Shown piece after piece: positions 50,323 to 59,889 of a DNA stretch of 64,000 bases; the stretch's first letter is position 1, and each line of letters starts with the position of its first letter. The stretch comes from Cyanidiococcus yangmingshanensis. Taxonomy: Eukaryota > Rhodophyta > Bangiophyceae > Cyanidiales > Cyanidiaceae. The stretch is taken from positions 310,001 to 374,000 of the forward strand of contig VWRR01000016.1 of assembly GCA_013995675.1 (NCBI GenBank), written 5' to 3'. The notes beneath the pieces are model-generated. The model worked only from the letters and a program-made list of their open reading frames with translations. It had not been told where the DNA came from and did no database searches. A program made the translations under genes and the position numbers.

Positions 50323-51669
50323 TTAGGTTGGGACTCCCAGTCTTTCGATGGCTCGCAGTTTTGCTGAGCGACAGCGAGGATTTTGTCGAATCTCCTCAGC
50401 AGTCGGAACGATGGGTTTCTTGGTCACGAGACGCCAGAAGCCCTCTGTCGCCTCAGTGTTGGTCCATGGCGATACAGTCGCAGCCGAGTGCGTTGCCAAC
50501 AATCCCGACTGGTGTGCGACTGCCAGATCCTCGTCCTCGTCGTCCGTCTGTGCAGTAGGATCGATATGGTGACACCGTGGAGAGCATACATCGTCCGAAG
50601 AGGTACTTTTCATTGCTCGTTCGCGAAACGTCCACTTGACAATGCGATCCTCAAGACGGTGAAAGGAGATCACTGCAAGCCGTCCGCCAGGACGCAACAA
50701 CTCCAAGCAAGCCTGGAGACCCGTACGAAGGCTCTCCAGCTCGTCATTCACGGCAATACGCAGCGCCTGGAATGTCAGGGTCGCTGGATGCAATCCACTG
50801 CCACCCTGTTGTCGATCGCGGCCTCGATACCAAATGCCCACCTCCTCCATCACGGGCAAACTAGGTTTCTCTCGAGTATCACCGCTTGTCGTTGATGCAA
50901 CTGCGCCGGTCTGGCGTCTACGATCTCCTGAACGCAGTCGGCGTTGGACGCCCTTGGCCTCTAGCACCAACGTCGCCAGTTGTCCTGTAGTCTCAATGGG
51001 GGCTCGCGCTCGCGCTTCCACAATTCTTCGAGCGACCTGCCGGGCCCGAGGCTCCTCACCGTACTCTCGCAGAATATGAATCAAGTCCGCTTCGCTCCAG
51101 GTATTCACAATATCTCGAGCAGTGAGCGATCCGACTGCACGCTGGTCCATTCGCATATCGAGCGGTGCATCCCAGGGTGCGATGCGACCGCTTCCCGGAC
51201 TCGCTTGAGCGCGAGCACGAGCGCTCCCTCCAAAACTGAAACCGCGTTCCGCTCGGTCCAGTTGCATCGAAGATACACCCAAATCCAGGAGAATGCCATC
51301 GACTTGTTGAATGGAAACCGACCGACACAAGGCGATCATATCGCGGAAATTTCCGCGCAAAAGATGCAGTTTGGGACCACCTGTTCCTGTTGAACACTGT
51401 GCTAGGCGTTTGGAAGCAAGCTCCAAAGCAGATGTGTCTCGGTCAATGCCCACCAATGTCTCTAGTTCTGGATGGGCAGCCAGCACAAGCGCAGCATGGC
51501 CACCGGCACCGAGCGTCCCATCTACAAAGTCATGCAGAACGCGCCCTTTGAAAATTTCTAGTACTGCATCGGCCAGGACCGGTATATGAGACGTGAACCC
51601 TTCCGATAATGACGCGTTTCCGCAAGGCGAGGACGAAGAGACCTGGTCGGCGTCAGCAGCGCTGAGCAT
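50323..51669 (-). CDS. rRNA (cytosine-N4)-methyltransferase RsmH/MraW
   Basis: SAM-dependent enzyme that methylates N4 of a decoding-site cytosine in small-subunit rRNA (C1402 in E. coli), here presumably of plastid or mitochondrial ribosomes. Diagnostic parts: HIPVLADAVLEIF at the start of the domain, the SAM motif FVDGTLGAGGHAALVL, LVGIDRDTSALELASKRL, GNFRDM, GILLDLGVSSMQLDRAERGF, DMRMDQ, HPATLTFQALRIAVNDELES and PGGRLAVISFHRLEDRIVK. 448 residues from the ATG at 51669, against about 313 in bacteria; extra length lies in an Arg/Ser insertion at about residues 155-165 and 240-290 and in a Ser/Thr/Asp-rich C-terminal loop. The N-terminal extension before the domain is only about 28 residues and not clearly a transit peptide. 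Confidence 0.92.
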   Translation of the reverse strand: MLSAADADQVSSSSPCGNASLSEGFTSHIPVLADAVLEIFKGRVLHDFVDGTLGAGGHAALVLAAHPELETLVGIDRDTSALELASKRLAQCSTGTGGPKLHLLRGNFRDMIALCRSVSIQQVDGILLDLGVSSMQLDRAERGFSFGGSARARAQASPGSGRIAPWDAPLDMRMDQRAVGSLTARDIVNTWSEADLIHILREYGEEPRARQVARRIVEARARAPIETTGQLATLVLEAKGVQRRLRSGDRRRQTGAVASTTSGDTREKPSLPVMEEVGIWYRGRDRQQGGSGLHPATLTFQALRIAVNDELESLRTGLQACLELLRPGGRLAVISFHRLEDRIVKWTFRERAMKSTSSDDVCSPRCHHIDPTAQTDDEDEDLAVAHQSGLLATHSAATVSPWTNTEATEGFWRLVTKKPIVPTAEEIRQNPRCRSAKLRAIERLGVPT

Positions 51670-52492
51670 CTGCCCCAGATAGCGGAGGTTTGGGCGTCGA
51701 CGGCACCACCCCGGACGTTGTCTGGAAGCTGCTCTTGAATCAGTGAGCTGTAGGCGCTGATCTTTGAACTAGGCTCCGTGCAGGTCTACAGAAACAGGAT
51801 CGCACGAAGACGCAACGCGAGAGAATATCCCTGAAATCAGCGGTTGACATTGCAGTTCAACAGCGACCTTGTGGGCGTTCCGCACCGCACACGACCGCTG
51901 TGTCTCTAGCGCAACCGCCAGGATGGAAGCCACAGCGAGTCTGTCCTGTTACGTTCAGAGCGTGGTGCCTTTTCTAAACGCGTCTCGTGCCAGTGTCCCT
52001 ACCAGCGCTCCGTTCTTCACTTGAACGCGTCCCTCAGAGCCAAAAAACGTTCACACAAGCCGATGAGGTTAATTGCCCTCGGTTCGAGAATGGTGCATTC
52101 ACGCAATGCTCCTTACACTTTCCTGATCGAATAGACGTTGAACTGGGCGATCAGTTGCGTTATCCCTGAACTGGTCGAGTCGGACCGAAGGCGACCGAAT
52201 GCCGTGTCGTGGCCAGACCGCTGCGGCTCCGCGACGACCTGCGACGTCGACAAAGACCCTGCTGCTACGCTAGCGGGTCTCGTTTGGCTGCTCACGAACG
52301 ATCGACTGGGTACGCTTGGGTAAACCCAGATAGATCTGGTCGGTCCCGTCGCTTCCTGGACATAGTTTTTGGTGCTCGACGCATATCGTCAGCGCCTGGG
52401 TTTGTGGTACGCTGGTGACGGTCCCCTGGCAAGCTGTTGTCCGACACAGGGTATCGTCCCTGCTTGGTGACAGGGCGAGCACACTTGTTCGG
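51670..52492. promoter_or_regulatory. Divergent intergenic, RsmH / cytidylyltransferase
   Basis: About 820 bases between two head-to-head starts, expected to hold both promoters. No gene or repeat recognised. Confidence 0.45.
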
Positions 52493-53785
52493 ATGGAGGA
52501 CACTCCCGGACGTTCTGCCTTTTCCAGACTTTTATTGGTACTCGATCTAGCACTCTCTAGCCGAGCTATCTATGGATTTCTGAAAGCGTATTTTCGCTGG
52601 CGTCTGATGCGTCAGAAAGAGGCCAGTACTGCTCTGGAATCAGCGCCCGCGACTCCGCGGAAGAAGACCCGAATCTATCTTGACGGCTGCTTCGATCTGA
52701 TGCACTATGGTCATGCGAACGCGATTCGACAAGCAGCCTCTCTCGGCGACGAACTGATCGTTGGCATCTGTGACGACGAGGAAATCACGAAGAACAAAGG
52801 CCCTCCGGTGATGACCGAGCAGGAGCGCTACGAGACCGTCGAAGCCGTCAAGTGGGTCGACCACGTCATTCGTGGTGTTCCGTACAATGTCACGCCAGAG
52901 TTCCTCGAGACCCTGGTTCGAGACCACGAGATCGACTACGTGGTACACGGCGATGACCCCTGTCTCGACGCATCCGGTCGTGATGTCTACGAGGCGGTCA
53001 AACGGGCGGGCAAGTTTCGAACCATTGCTCGTACTGAGGGTGTCTCCTCAACCGATATTGTTGGACGGATGCTGCTCTGTACCACGTCGCATCATTTGCC
53101 ACCCTCCCATAACCAATCCACAGAACTGGACGGATCATCAGCAAAGGGAGCACCCGTCGAGGACGGCTCTGGAGCCGTGAATGGACCCACAATTGAGCAT
53201 CCACAACGAGCGTCTAGTTTTTTACCTACATCGCGACGCTTGATGCAGTTTAGTTCTGGTAGTATGCCACGACCGGGAGATCGTGTTGTCTACGCCGACG
53301 GAGCCTGGGATATGCTCACCGTGGCTCACATTCGTTTTCTGAAACAATGCAAGGAATTGGGAGATTTCCTTCTCGTCGGTATCCATGACGATTATGTGGT
53401 TAACCAGCATCGAGGTCGAAACTATCCGATTCTGAACTTGCATGAACGTACGTTGATGGTGCTCAGCATCCGCTACGTGGACGAAGTCATCATCGGCGCT
53501 CCGTGGAAAGTCACCGAAGACATGATCAAAACGATGAATATCTCGGTGGTTGTGCACGGTACTCATTACGATGCCCTGAATATCCGTGATACCGACGACG
53601 ATCCCTACGAGGTACCAAAACGTCTCGGGATTTTTCGAGAGATTCCCTCTTCAAGTGACTTGAGCGTTCCGAAAATCATTGAACGCATTGTGCGTAACCG
53701 AGAGCGCTATCTAGAGCGGCAGCAACGCAAGAGCAAACAAGAAGCGAGCTATTATGCAAACAAGACCCATGTGGAGGAGCTCTAA
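52493..53785 (+). CDS. Ethanolamine-phosphate cytidylyltransferase
   Basis: Rate-limiting enzyme of the CDP-ethanolamine pathway: CTP plus phosphoethanolamine gives CDP-ethanolamine. 430 residues from the ATG at 52493. Two cytidylyltransferase folds are visible. The first has IYLDGCFDLMHYGHANAIRQ with an intact HYGH (71-74), GDELIVGICDDEEI and EGVSSTDIVGRML. The second has VVYADGAWDML, FLLVGIHDDYVVNQHRGRNY, PILNLHERTLMVLSIRYVDE and VVIIGAPW-like EVIIGAPWKV; here the HxGH position reads TVAH (276-279), so the first His and the Gly are absent. Close resemblance to plant PECT1, including a hydrophobic N-terminal stretch (LLLVLDLALSSRAIYGFL) that could anchor it to a membrane as plant PECT1 is anchored to the mitochondrial outer membrane. 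Confidence 0.92.
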   Translation: MEDTPGRSAFSRLLLVLDLALSSRAIYGFLKAYFRWRLMRQKEASTALESAPATPRKKTRIYLDGCFDLMHYGHANAIRQAASLGDELIVGICDDEEITKNKGPPVMTEQERYETVEAVKWVDHVIRGVPYNVTPEFLETLVRDHEIDYVVHGDDPCLDASGRDVYEAVKRAGKFRTIARTEGVSSTDIVGRMLLCTTSHHLPPSHNQSTELDGSSAKGAPVEDGSGAVNGPTIEHPQRASSFLPTSRRLMQFSSGSMPRPGDRVVYADGAWDMLTVAHIRFLKQCKELGDFLLVGIHDDYVVNQHRGRNYPILNLHERTLMVLSIRYVDEVIIGAPWKVTEDMIKTMNISVVVHGTHYDALNIRDTDDDPYEVPKRLGIFREIPSSSDLSVPKIIERIVRNRERYLERQQRKSKQEASYYANKTHVEEL

Positions 53786-55447
53786 GCAAAACTGAGGACC
53801 TGACACACCGTATCTGCGCCTCGCTGCTAGATTCTAAACGCTGTGATGGACGACCAAGGCCCGGTTTCACGCCAGGCTTGGAATCCGTGTATTGTTTCAG
53901 GTGCATCTGGGCTAGGATATGGAGAGACACTTGGACGTTTTATGTCTCGGGGCTTTGGTTTCACCGGACGCCTTGCGCACGGTTTGTACCATCGCTTGGC
54001 CAGGGATCAATGCATCAAAAGACTTTGTAGAAAGCGTCTACGTTCTATTCTGTTTTGTGCTTTGAGCTTTTTTTGCGAGGAACAGGGCATCACGCGAACA
54101 CCGTTGCAGCGTTCGATTCGTGAGATCGACCCTACGGATGCGTACAGAGAGAACTTCCCCCTCCTGTCCGAATGGCAGTGTGGCAGGAAACAACCACGGA
54201 ATCGGAGATGACGTACACTTGCACGGCCTGTATGATCACGAAGAAGCCACCTCACGAGGCTTTCTCAGGAAACATCAAGCCATAGAGCGACCGACTGCTT
54301 TGGATCGCATACCATGACCATGGCGAGGTCGAGAATCCGCTTTCCAGTACTGTGAGCTCTCCTGAGCGCTGCAGCGCACGCTCTGTCGGGAACGTGCGCT
54401 CTATCGCTACACGGTCTGGGTTTCATCCGTCCGTGTCACTCAATCGCAGCATGTCTAGGTAGTCATCCCATTTTTTGAAGAGCAAACAGGATACTATCAG
54501 GGACGATAAGTATGTTTAGTAAGGCTCTACTCGGGTGCTTGTTCACAGGATCGCATGCGCTGGTCTGATGGATGTTTCTGGTCGGGAGACGCACTCTCTG
54601 CTCCTTGACTGACCGCGACAGAAGAAGAACTATAACGTTTCTGCGTATCGAGTTGATTGTTCTCCATCGAGGTTGCGGAATCATGACCGAATCTCTCGTT
54701 CATCGACAAGAGTCCTCAGGTGCGATATCTGTCTGAAATGTATGAGCATCGAACAAAATTGGGTCATTCCATTCGAGCTGACTCGCTGGAACGCTGCCAG
54801 CTACAAATCTAGAACAGGTTTCGTGGAAAATGCTTGCCGATCGGGGCATCTTCCCCAAACGAGATCAGAAAAGGATCAGAGATGTGACCAAAAGTTCCAC
54901 GACCGATGACTCCGTTAGATCTGCAGCGGATGGTTACATCTCCTAAAGAGAGAGCGGGTCGGCGAATTCTTGCGATTCGTTGATGTCAGCGATCGATGTC
55001 GGAAGCGTGGTTTATGTAGTCGAATGCATCAGAGTTCGCAGCACGCAGCAGAACCCTGTTGAAGGACGCGTCACTAGGTCTTATGAGCCAGCATTCCTGT
55101 ACTCAGTAGAGCAAGATTCCATGGGTTCGCGCTCGAACAAGGACAGGCACCTAGTGACGCCTCTGCTGTTCGCGATGACGTTCATCAGTGAATGGATCTC
55201 GGCCCAAGACATCGACGCAGCCACATTTTTCCATACAGACTCGTGCTCCATACAGCCAGAATGAGTTCGGGAGCGCCACGACATGGAGCGGTGTCATTCC
55301 CAGCCTCTTTGTCGAGCAGTGGACCTGTGCAGCGCTTGCGTCGGTGCTTGGACGAGTCCGTTCCTTCCCGGAAGATGATTCTTTTCATTCGAACGTCCCC
55401 GTTATTCCCCAGAAAAGAGTGCACTCGTGCTCCACAAGAACCAGATG
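53786..55447. other. Long intergenic stretch
   Basis: About 1.7 kb without a firm gene. One plus-strand frame from an ATG at 53846 (to 54211, about 121 codons) has a partly protein-like, basic sequence (LGYGETLGRFMSRGFGF, then an Arg/Leu-rich helix-like part) but no family. Frames further on, up to 106 codons, look random. Confidence 0.35.
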
Positions 55448-55942
55448 CTAACTTGCCGCTGCGGATCGATTCATCCCCTTGAACAGAGCACCGTGATCGC
55501 TCCATGGATCACAGAGGCAGAAGCTAAGCTGCAGAGATGTCAGTGGTGAAGGAACACGCTTCACTGGTACCGTCAAGAGGGTCATTACTCTGCACCACAG
55601 GAGCAAACCAAGTAACAAGGACGTTGAGAGACGCCATGGCCTAATCGAGGCACAGGCGTCCCGATAGAAATATAGTTGGTCGCCCATTTCCACCAGTTGT
55701 GGATTTTGCTTCCCCTCTGGCAAAATGAGTAGAATCAGTAGCTCGAGCAGCGCCTGAAAGGCCAGCGATAGCACCCATGCTCGAGCCAGAAACCAGCCCT
55801 GCGGTAAGGCCAAATACGCAATAGCCGTTGTGAACGCCCAGACTGGAGAGACTCGACATAGGCACCAGGCCGCCAAAAACATCCACAAAGTATCTATGAA
55901 CGCCCACAACCAGTAGCGTTTTCTTCTCCAGCAGGTTAGCAT
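55448..55942 (-). CDS. Small multi-pass membrane protein, unknown
   Basis: Unrecognised 164-residue protein from an ATG at 55942. Three or four hydrophobic segments are visible: LWAFIDTLWMFLAAWCL, VWAFTTAIAYLALPQGWFLA, WVLSLAFQALLELLILLIL and, after a polar loop with YFYRDAC, LSTSLLLGLLLWCRVMTLLT. The N-terminus is basic (CWRRKRYW). It probably sits in an endomembrane. The frame is open further upstream through non-ATG codons to a TAG at 56000-56002, beyond which the same frame carries another protein-like segment, entered separately. No family can be named. Confidence 0.4.
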   Translation of the reverse strand: MLTCWRRKRYWLWAFIDTLWMFLAAWCLCRVSPVWAFTTAIAYLALPQGWFLARAWVLSLAFQALLELLILLILPEGKQNPQLVEMGDQLYFYRDACASIRPWRLSTSLLLGLLLWCRVMTLLTVPVKRVPSPLTSLQLSFCLCDPWSDHGALFKGMNRSAAAS

Positions 55943-55999
55943 CACTCGAGGGGCTGAAAAGTTGCGTCGCGACCCATCAACTCGTTGAAACAGTATCAC

Positions 56000-56263
56000 C
56001 TAGCGCTGCTTCCCAAACTCCAAGAGCACTTGAAAGGACTTTTGGTCGACAAGGTACAGCGCAGTAGAGTCTAAGGAGAACCCCTTGAAGTAAGCCGCGT
56101 TCGCAGCGCCAATTTCAGTCGTCTCGGTGAAATGTAAGAGCGCGACCGCAGAGTGCTCCACGTGCCCATGCTCTGCGGTTCGCGACCACAGCCGTCTCTC
56201 AAACAGCACCTGTGACGAGAATCGAGGCCAACACTCTTTCAAACAACATAGATTGCTTTCCAA
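56000..56263 (-). CDS. Protein-like segment lacking an ATG
   Basis: An 87-codon frame that begins with TTG and has no internal ATG, so it is not a gene as it stands. The translation is nonetheless globular-looking: VLFERRLWSRTAEHGHVEHS, then GAANAAYFKGFSLDSTALYL and VDQKSFQVLLEFGKQR. It lies in the same frame as the membrane protein just downstream, separated by a single TAG. It may be the N-terminal part of that gene or a separate small protein whose start is hidden by a frame break. Confidence 0.3.
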   Translation of the reverse strand: MESNLCCLKECWPRFSSQVLFERRLWSRTAEHGHVEHSAVALLHFTETTEIGAANAAYFKGFSLDSTALYLVDQKSFQVLLEFGKQR

Positions 56264-56564
56264 GGAAAAGAAACGTGTTCAGAAGCAGCGCATTTAAGGT
56301 AGTTGCTGTTCAGTGAACGCTGGACAAGTGTTCCGCGTGGGGCGCTCGACCGAGGTTCCCTGTCGACGCGTGGCTTCCCCACCAATCCCTAACGACGACG
56401 GACTTGTTTCGATAGTCGCTCTTCGTAAGGAACAGTTCGAGCACGATACTCTTTTCCAAATCAAGGACGACAATCATCGTTCTTTTTATCGTTCAGAGAT
56501 GGGCCATGTCGCCAGTTTCGATCGACAACACTCTTTGGATTGCAGACGACACGCCGACACGCTC

Positions 56565-57317
56565 ATGTTCACTTTGTCGATGCATCGTTTCGTTGGATGG
56601 AGGCCCTCGAGTCTGGTTGCAGTTTCGAGTCTTCAACCGAGCCTCAACTGTTGGGCTGGTTCTAGTTTCTTGACGAGACAAACCGGCGGTTGTCTGACTT
56701 TAACCAGACGCGCGTATTGGTCAGCGATACGACCCCGGGTTGAACGTGGTCACGGTGTTCGCGTTCGCCTCCGCTTTGGTGGTCATCACGAACACCCTGC
56801 TGATCGGTTTGAGCGGAAGCGAAGGCGCCCAACACAACCCCCAGTACCGTGGGCGGATCGGATTTTTAGCATCCTGCCGTACCTGGTGCCGTTACTGGAC
56901 TCGCTCGTCTACGGTAGGTACGTTTTCGAGCGACTTCCGATATTTTCGCTTGTGGTGCTGAGGCCGCTCTGGCCGCTCCTCGGTATCTACCGGGGTATTC
57001 CTTTTCTGCCTTTGGTCATTTTCGTGCTCTTACTGGTTTTGGTTGTCCGCAATCCACGAGCCAGCTTCTTTGTGCGCTTCAATACGATGCAGGCATTAAC
57101 TTTGGATATTGTGCTCATTCTGCCACAACTTTTCCAGGGACTCGGCACTGCACTACCAATCTCATCTGCAGCCATTCAGGGACTTGAAGCAGCCGTATTC
57201 TATGGGATACTCGGTTGCATCCTCTATGTGGTCCAGTCATGTGGTCGCGGACTCGTACCGGATCGTATACCGTTGATCAGCGAGGCCGCATATGCCCAAA
57301 CGACGCCCGGTCCTTGA
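56565..57317 (+). CDS. Tic20-type plastid inner-envelope protein
   Basis: Component of the TIC translocon (Tic20/Ycf60 family), a four-helix protein of the inner plastid envelope. From the ATG at 56565 (250 residues) the N-terminus MFTLSMHRFVGWRPSSL is basic with Phe near Met, then a Ser/Arg-rich region, fitting a plastid transit peptide. The mature part from about residue 95 has RIFSILPYLVPLLDSLVYGR (family 'R....LPYLLPL.DGL.YGR'), VVLRPLWPLLGIYRGIPFLP, LVVRNPRASFFVRFNTMQAL (family 'VVRN..VSRFVRFN.MQA.LLDI') and DIVLILPQLFQGLG, plus a fourth helix near AVFYGILGCILYVVQ. The frame is open upstream to 56313 but without family content. Nuclear coding is implied by the transit peptide. Confidence 0.88.
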   Translation: MFTLSMHRFVGWRPSSLVAVSSLQPSLNCWAGSSFLTRQTGGCLTLTRRAYWSAIRPRVERGHGVRVRLRFGGHHEHPADRFERKRRRPTQPPVPWADRIFSILPYLVPLLDSLVYGRYVFERLPIFSLVVLRPLWPLLGIYRGIPFLPLVIFVLLLVLVVRNPRASFFVRFNTMQALTLDIVLILPQLFQGLGTALPISSAAIQGLEAAVFYGILGCILYVVQSCGRGLVPDRIPLISEAAYAQTTPGP

Positions 57318-58046
57318 GACTCGTTTGCAAGCTTTATAAAGCGTGCTCTCACCCAGCATCCGTGGACTGCGCAAAGGTCTGTTCGCGTTGCAACCCATTT
57401 GAATGCGCTGCTTGGAGACATTCGAGCGCGTACGGGCGAAGCGATCCTTGGCATGCGCGAACATGGCTTCTGCGCTGCAGCGTTCAGGCTTCTCGTTTCG
57501 CTTTTCGAGACGATCGTCGTGCACGAGGCGCTTATGGTCCTCGGTAGGACGAACGTTGCCGGATCCTTCGCTCGAGAAGACTTTGAAACAATCTAGACTT
57601 TTACTTGACGTGCTGGCGAGTGTTGCCCACCGCTAGGGCTGTGAACGTGATCGACAGACACCCTGAACGCGATGGTTTCACCGCTCATCTATTTTCGTCA
57701 TGCGGCGAGGAAAGCAGCACAGATCGCTTCTACAGTGCAACCGAAGGCTGCTGGACGAACAGTTCAGGACAAGTCGGTTGGAAAGAGTGGTCGCGTCGAG
57801 ACGACCAAGCCAACGTTCGCGCCAAAAGCACCTGTCGGTGCGTTGCCGGTATTTGGTCGTCAGAACGTGCGGATCGCAAAGCCAGCCAGCAGGACATTGC
57901 AACGATCTAGTGTCGCTGAAGAGGAAGCGAAACTGATCCAGCTAGGAGGCGCTGCAGACTGACGAGACTGCTCGTTTCCGTCTTGTGAAGGGAAGTGCCC
58001 AGGGCGAGGCTCCCGCAGGCACTCAACCGACCGAACGTCTATGCAT
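57318..58046. other. Intergenic, one weak small frame
   Basis: About 730 bases. On the plus strand 57672-57962 encodes 96 basic residues (KSVGKSGRVETTKPTFAPK, then PVFGRQNVRIAKPASRTLQ) from an ATG, and a preceding frame from an ATG at 57460 has a transit-like start MASALQRSGFSFRFSRRSS. The two lie in different frames. A small plastid or mitochondrial protein with frame breaks is possible but unproven. Confidence 0.3.
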
Positions 58047-58515
58047 TCAACGGTGAGGAAGGAGGACTTCCAGTCGCGACTGGCCGTTAGGTTTCATTGG
58101 GAGGGTTTCGTGATGTCTTCGGCTCTCGTCGCGGAGTCTTAGTGCCGGCTTTCCAGGGAACGCAGACTTTGGGAGACAGCGGCGAATGCCGAGTGCGTTC
58201 TTGGGATCCATACCATTGGGCATCCGCGAGGTTCCCTTGAGCGTCTCACGGTCGGCAGGATGTGCCATCTCTCGAGTGCGCCTAAACTGGAGAGCGCCCG
58301 CATGGGAGCCCGAGTCGAGAATCTCCAACACCGCGTGGGGTCCTCCTCCTTGAGGACGGTAAAAACCCTGAGCGACTAGGGCTCATTCGAGCGTTTTCCT
58401 GATCACCCATGCTCAAAGTGTTCTCGCGATCGACCTCGGATCCTCTTCTGCGCGGTGAAGCGGTAACGCTGTCCGAATGAGCATTCCGTGTCAAGGCCAA
58501 CTTGATGGGTTCCAT
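58047..58515 (-). CDS. Small basic hypothetical protein, one apparent frame break
   Basis: Unrecognised, about 155 residues. From the ATG at 58515 comes a polar, phosphorylation-site-rich start (SDSVTASPRRRGSEVDREN, MSPSRSGF, RRRTPRG). Near 58330 protein-like character shifts +1 to VLEILDSGSHAGALQFRRTR, then RMPNGMDPKNALGIRRCLPK, and ends at 58047. Ser/Thr-Pro sites with basic residues suggest a cell-cycle-regulated or cytoskeletal protein, but that is only a guess; the frame change follows the same direction as most others in this window. Confidence 0.4.
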
Positions 58516-58669
58516 CTAGAGTTCAAGATGATGGAACGAGAGCGCTCTGCTCCAATCAACCAGCATGTCAGTAAAGGCAGAGAGTGACAGATCTCGTTAT
58601 GAAGTGCCATCAGTGTTCGTGCAAAGATCGATCAGATCGAACTCGTTCTCCGAGTCTGGCACTGTTAGA

Positions 58670-59524
58670 TCAATTACGTGGATGACGCGGCAGCACTGTT
58701 GTTCTCCGGAACTGTGAAATGGTATATTCAATTGACGACTCGCGCGAGCATGAAATAGCCAAGTCGTCCTGAATGATCTGAACATCGTCTTTGCAAGGCT
58801 CGTGCTTCGATGCTGGTTCAATACAGCCAAGCTCGAGCTGCCCTCGAGGCCCTTTGTTCTCCTGTAGTTGTATCGACGTTCCTCTCAACTGGTCCAGTCG
58901 CCGCATGGCCGCCGAAGCCAATAGGCGACGTTTGCGGTCCCGTTCCTCTGCTAGACGCTGGTCAACGTACGTGGTTGTATTTGTTTCAGTCGACTTGCCC
59001 AGTCGATGGCCGTTCTGAGCGAGTGACGGGAGCGCTCGCAAATGGCTCGGCAACGCCCCTCTCGTCAGGTCCTCTACCTCTCGCCACAAAGTGTCCAACA
59101 TGGCGTGAAAAGCCCGATTGTGTTCACCAATTTCAATGTGAACGAGCTCGTGGAGCAGCGTTCCCAGCACTTGTTCATACGCGAAGAAGTTGGATGCCGA
59201 TGTCCCTGGGATGTCGGCGAGACGCCGCACCCGTTGCGAAGAAACCGACCGTTTATCACCGCTCCCAGTCCGCAAGTCTAGGTCGAGCACGAGTTCTAGA
59301 GACTCCTGTTCGTTGTTTGCGAAGCCGCACACAGATGACTTGCCCGCCGTTTATATTCAAACCGAGCAGTTTCGTGCTGCGCGGCAAAAACTCGCGCAAG
59401 TAAACCCACTCTCCAGTTTCTCCTTACCATCACTACCTGCACCGCTTCTGCAGCTCGGAATAGGAGCTCAAAAGCGACTATTACTATCCACCTCGCCAGA
59501 AAGGATACGAATATCGGAAAACAT
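58670..59524 (-). CDS. WLM-domain (Wss1-like) metalloprotease, three frame changes
   Basis: WLM proteins are zinc metalloproteases related to Wss1, which digests DNA-protein crosslinks and sumoylated proteins. The zinc motif HELVHIEIGEH is an intact HExxHxxxxxH, in the context EQVLGTLLHELVHIEIGEHN and AFHAMLDTLWREV. Upstream, three other frames supply the rest of the domain in order from an ATG at 59524: FSDIRILSGEVDSNSRF, then AAEAVQVVMVRRNWRVG, then LREFLPRSTKLLGLNINGG and QVICVRLR (family 'W.V..L.EF.P....LLGLN.N.G..I.LRLR'). The frame changes are all +1 and fall on short runs: A4 59470-59473, A3 59402-59404 and T3 59316-59318 (plus strand). About 284 residues. The C-terminus (about 100 residues) is charged and may hold interaction motifs, including QIIQDDLAIS-type hydrophobic/acidic stretches. 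Confidence 0.75.
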
Positions 59525-59889
59525 GGGTCTAGCGACAGCAGCGTCCACTCGAGCGCTCTTGGCGCTTCTCTAGTCTTGTGAGCGCACCGAGTTCCGCTGT
59601 TGCGAGGATTGGGTCCAAGTCCATGCGCGTTGACACCCAGCTTCCGAAGTAAGCGGTGGGAGCTACTGCTCTGGCTCGCTCTCGGAGGCAGCCAAGTTCT
59701 GCGGCTCGGAACAAGGCCATTCGTGCATCGTCTGACGCTTATTCAGGTTCGCCTTGGCAGCCGCCCCAAACCGCCAAGGGGTTAAGCGTTTGCGTTCGTG
59801 TTGGCTCTCGAAGCGGTCTCTTTGAACCAGACCTACTGACCGACATAGTCGCTGGAACGTAAGGATCGTTCGACTAGGGAGGCACGCCT
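59525..59889. promoter_or_regulatory. Divergent intergenic, WLM / bL21m
   Basis: About 365 bases between two head-to-head starts. No element identified by eye. Confidence 0.4.

Noticed and set aside
49647-50558. 303-codon plus-strand frame
   Set aside because: It overlaps the 3' end of RsmH in antisense and is Cys/Arg-rich without domain; treated as non-coding.
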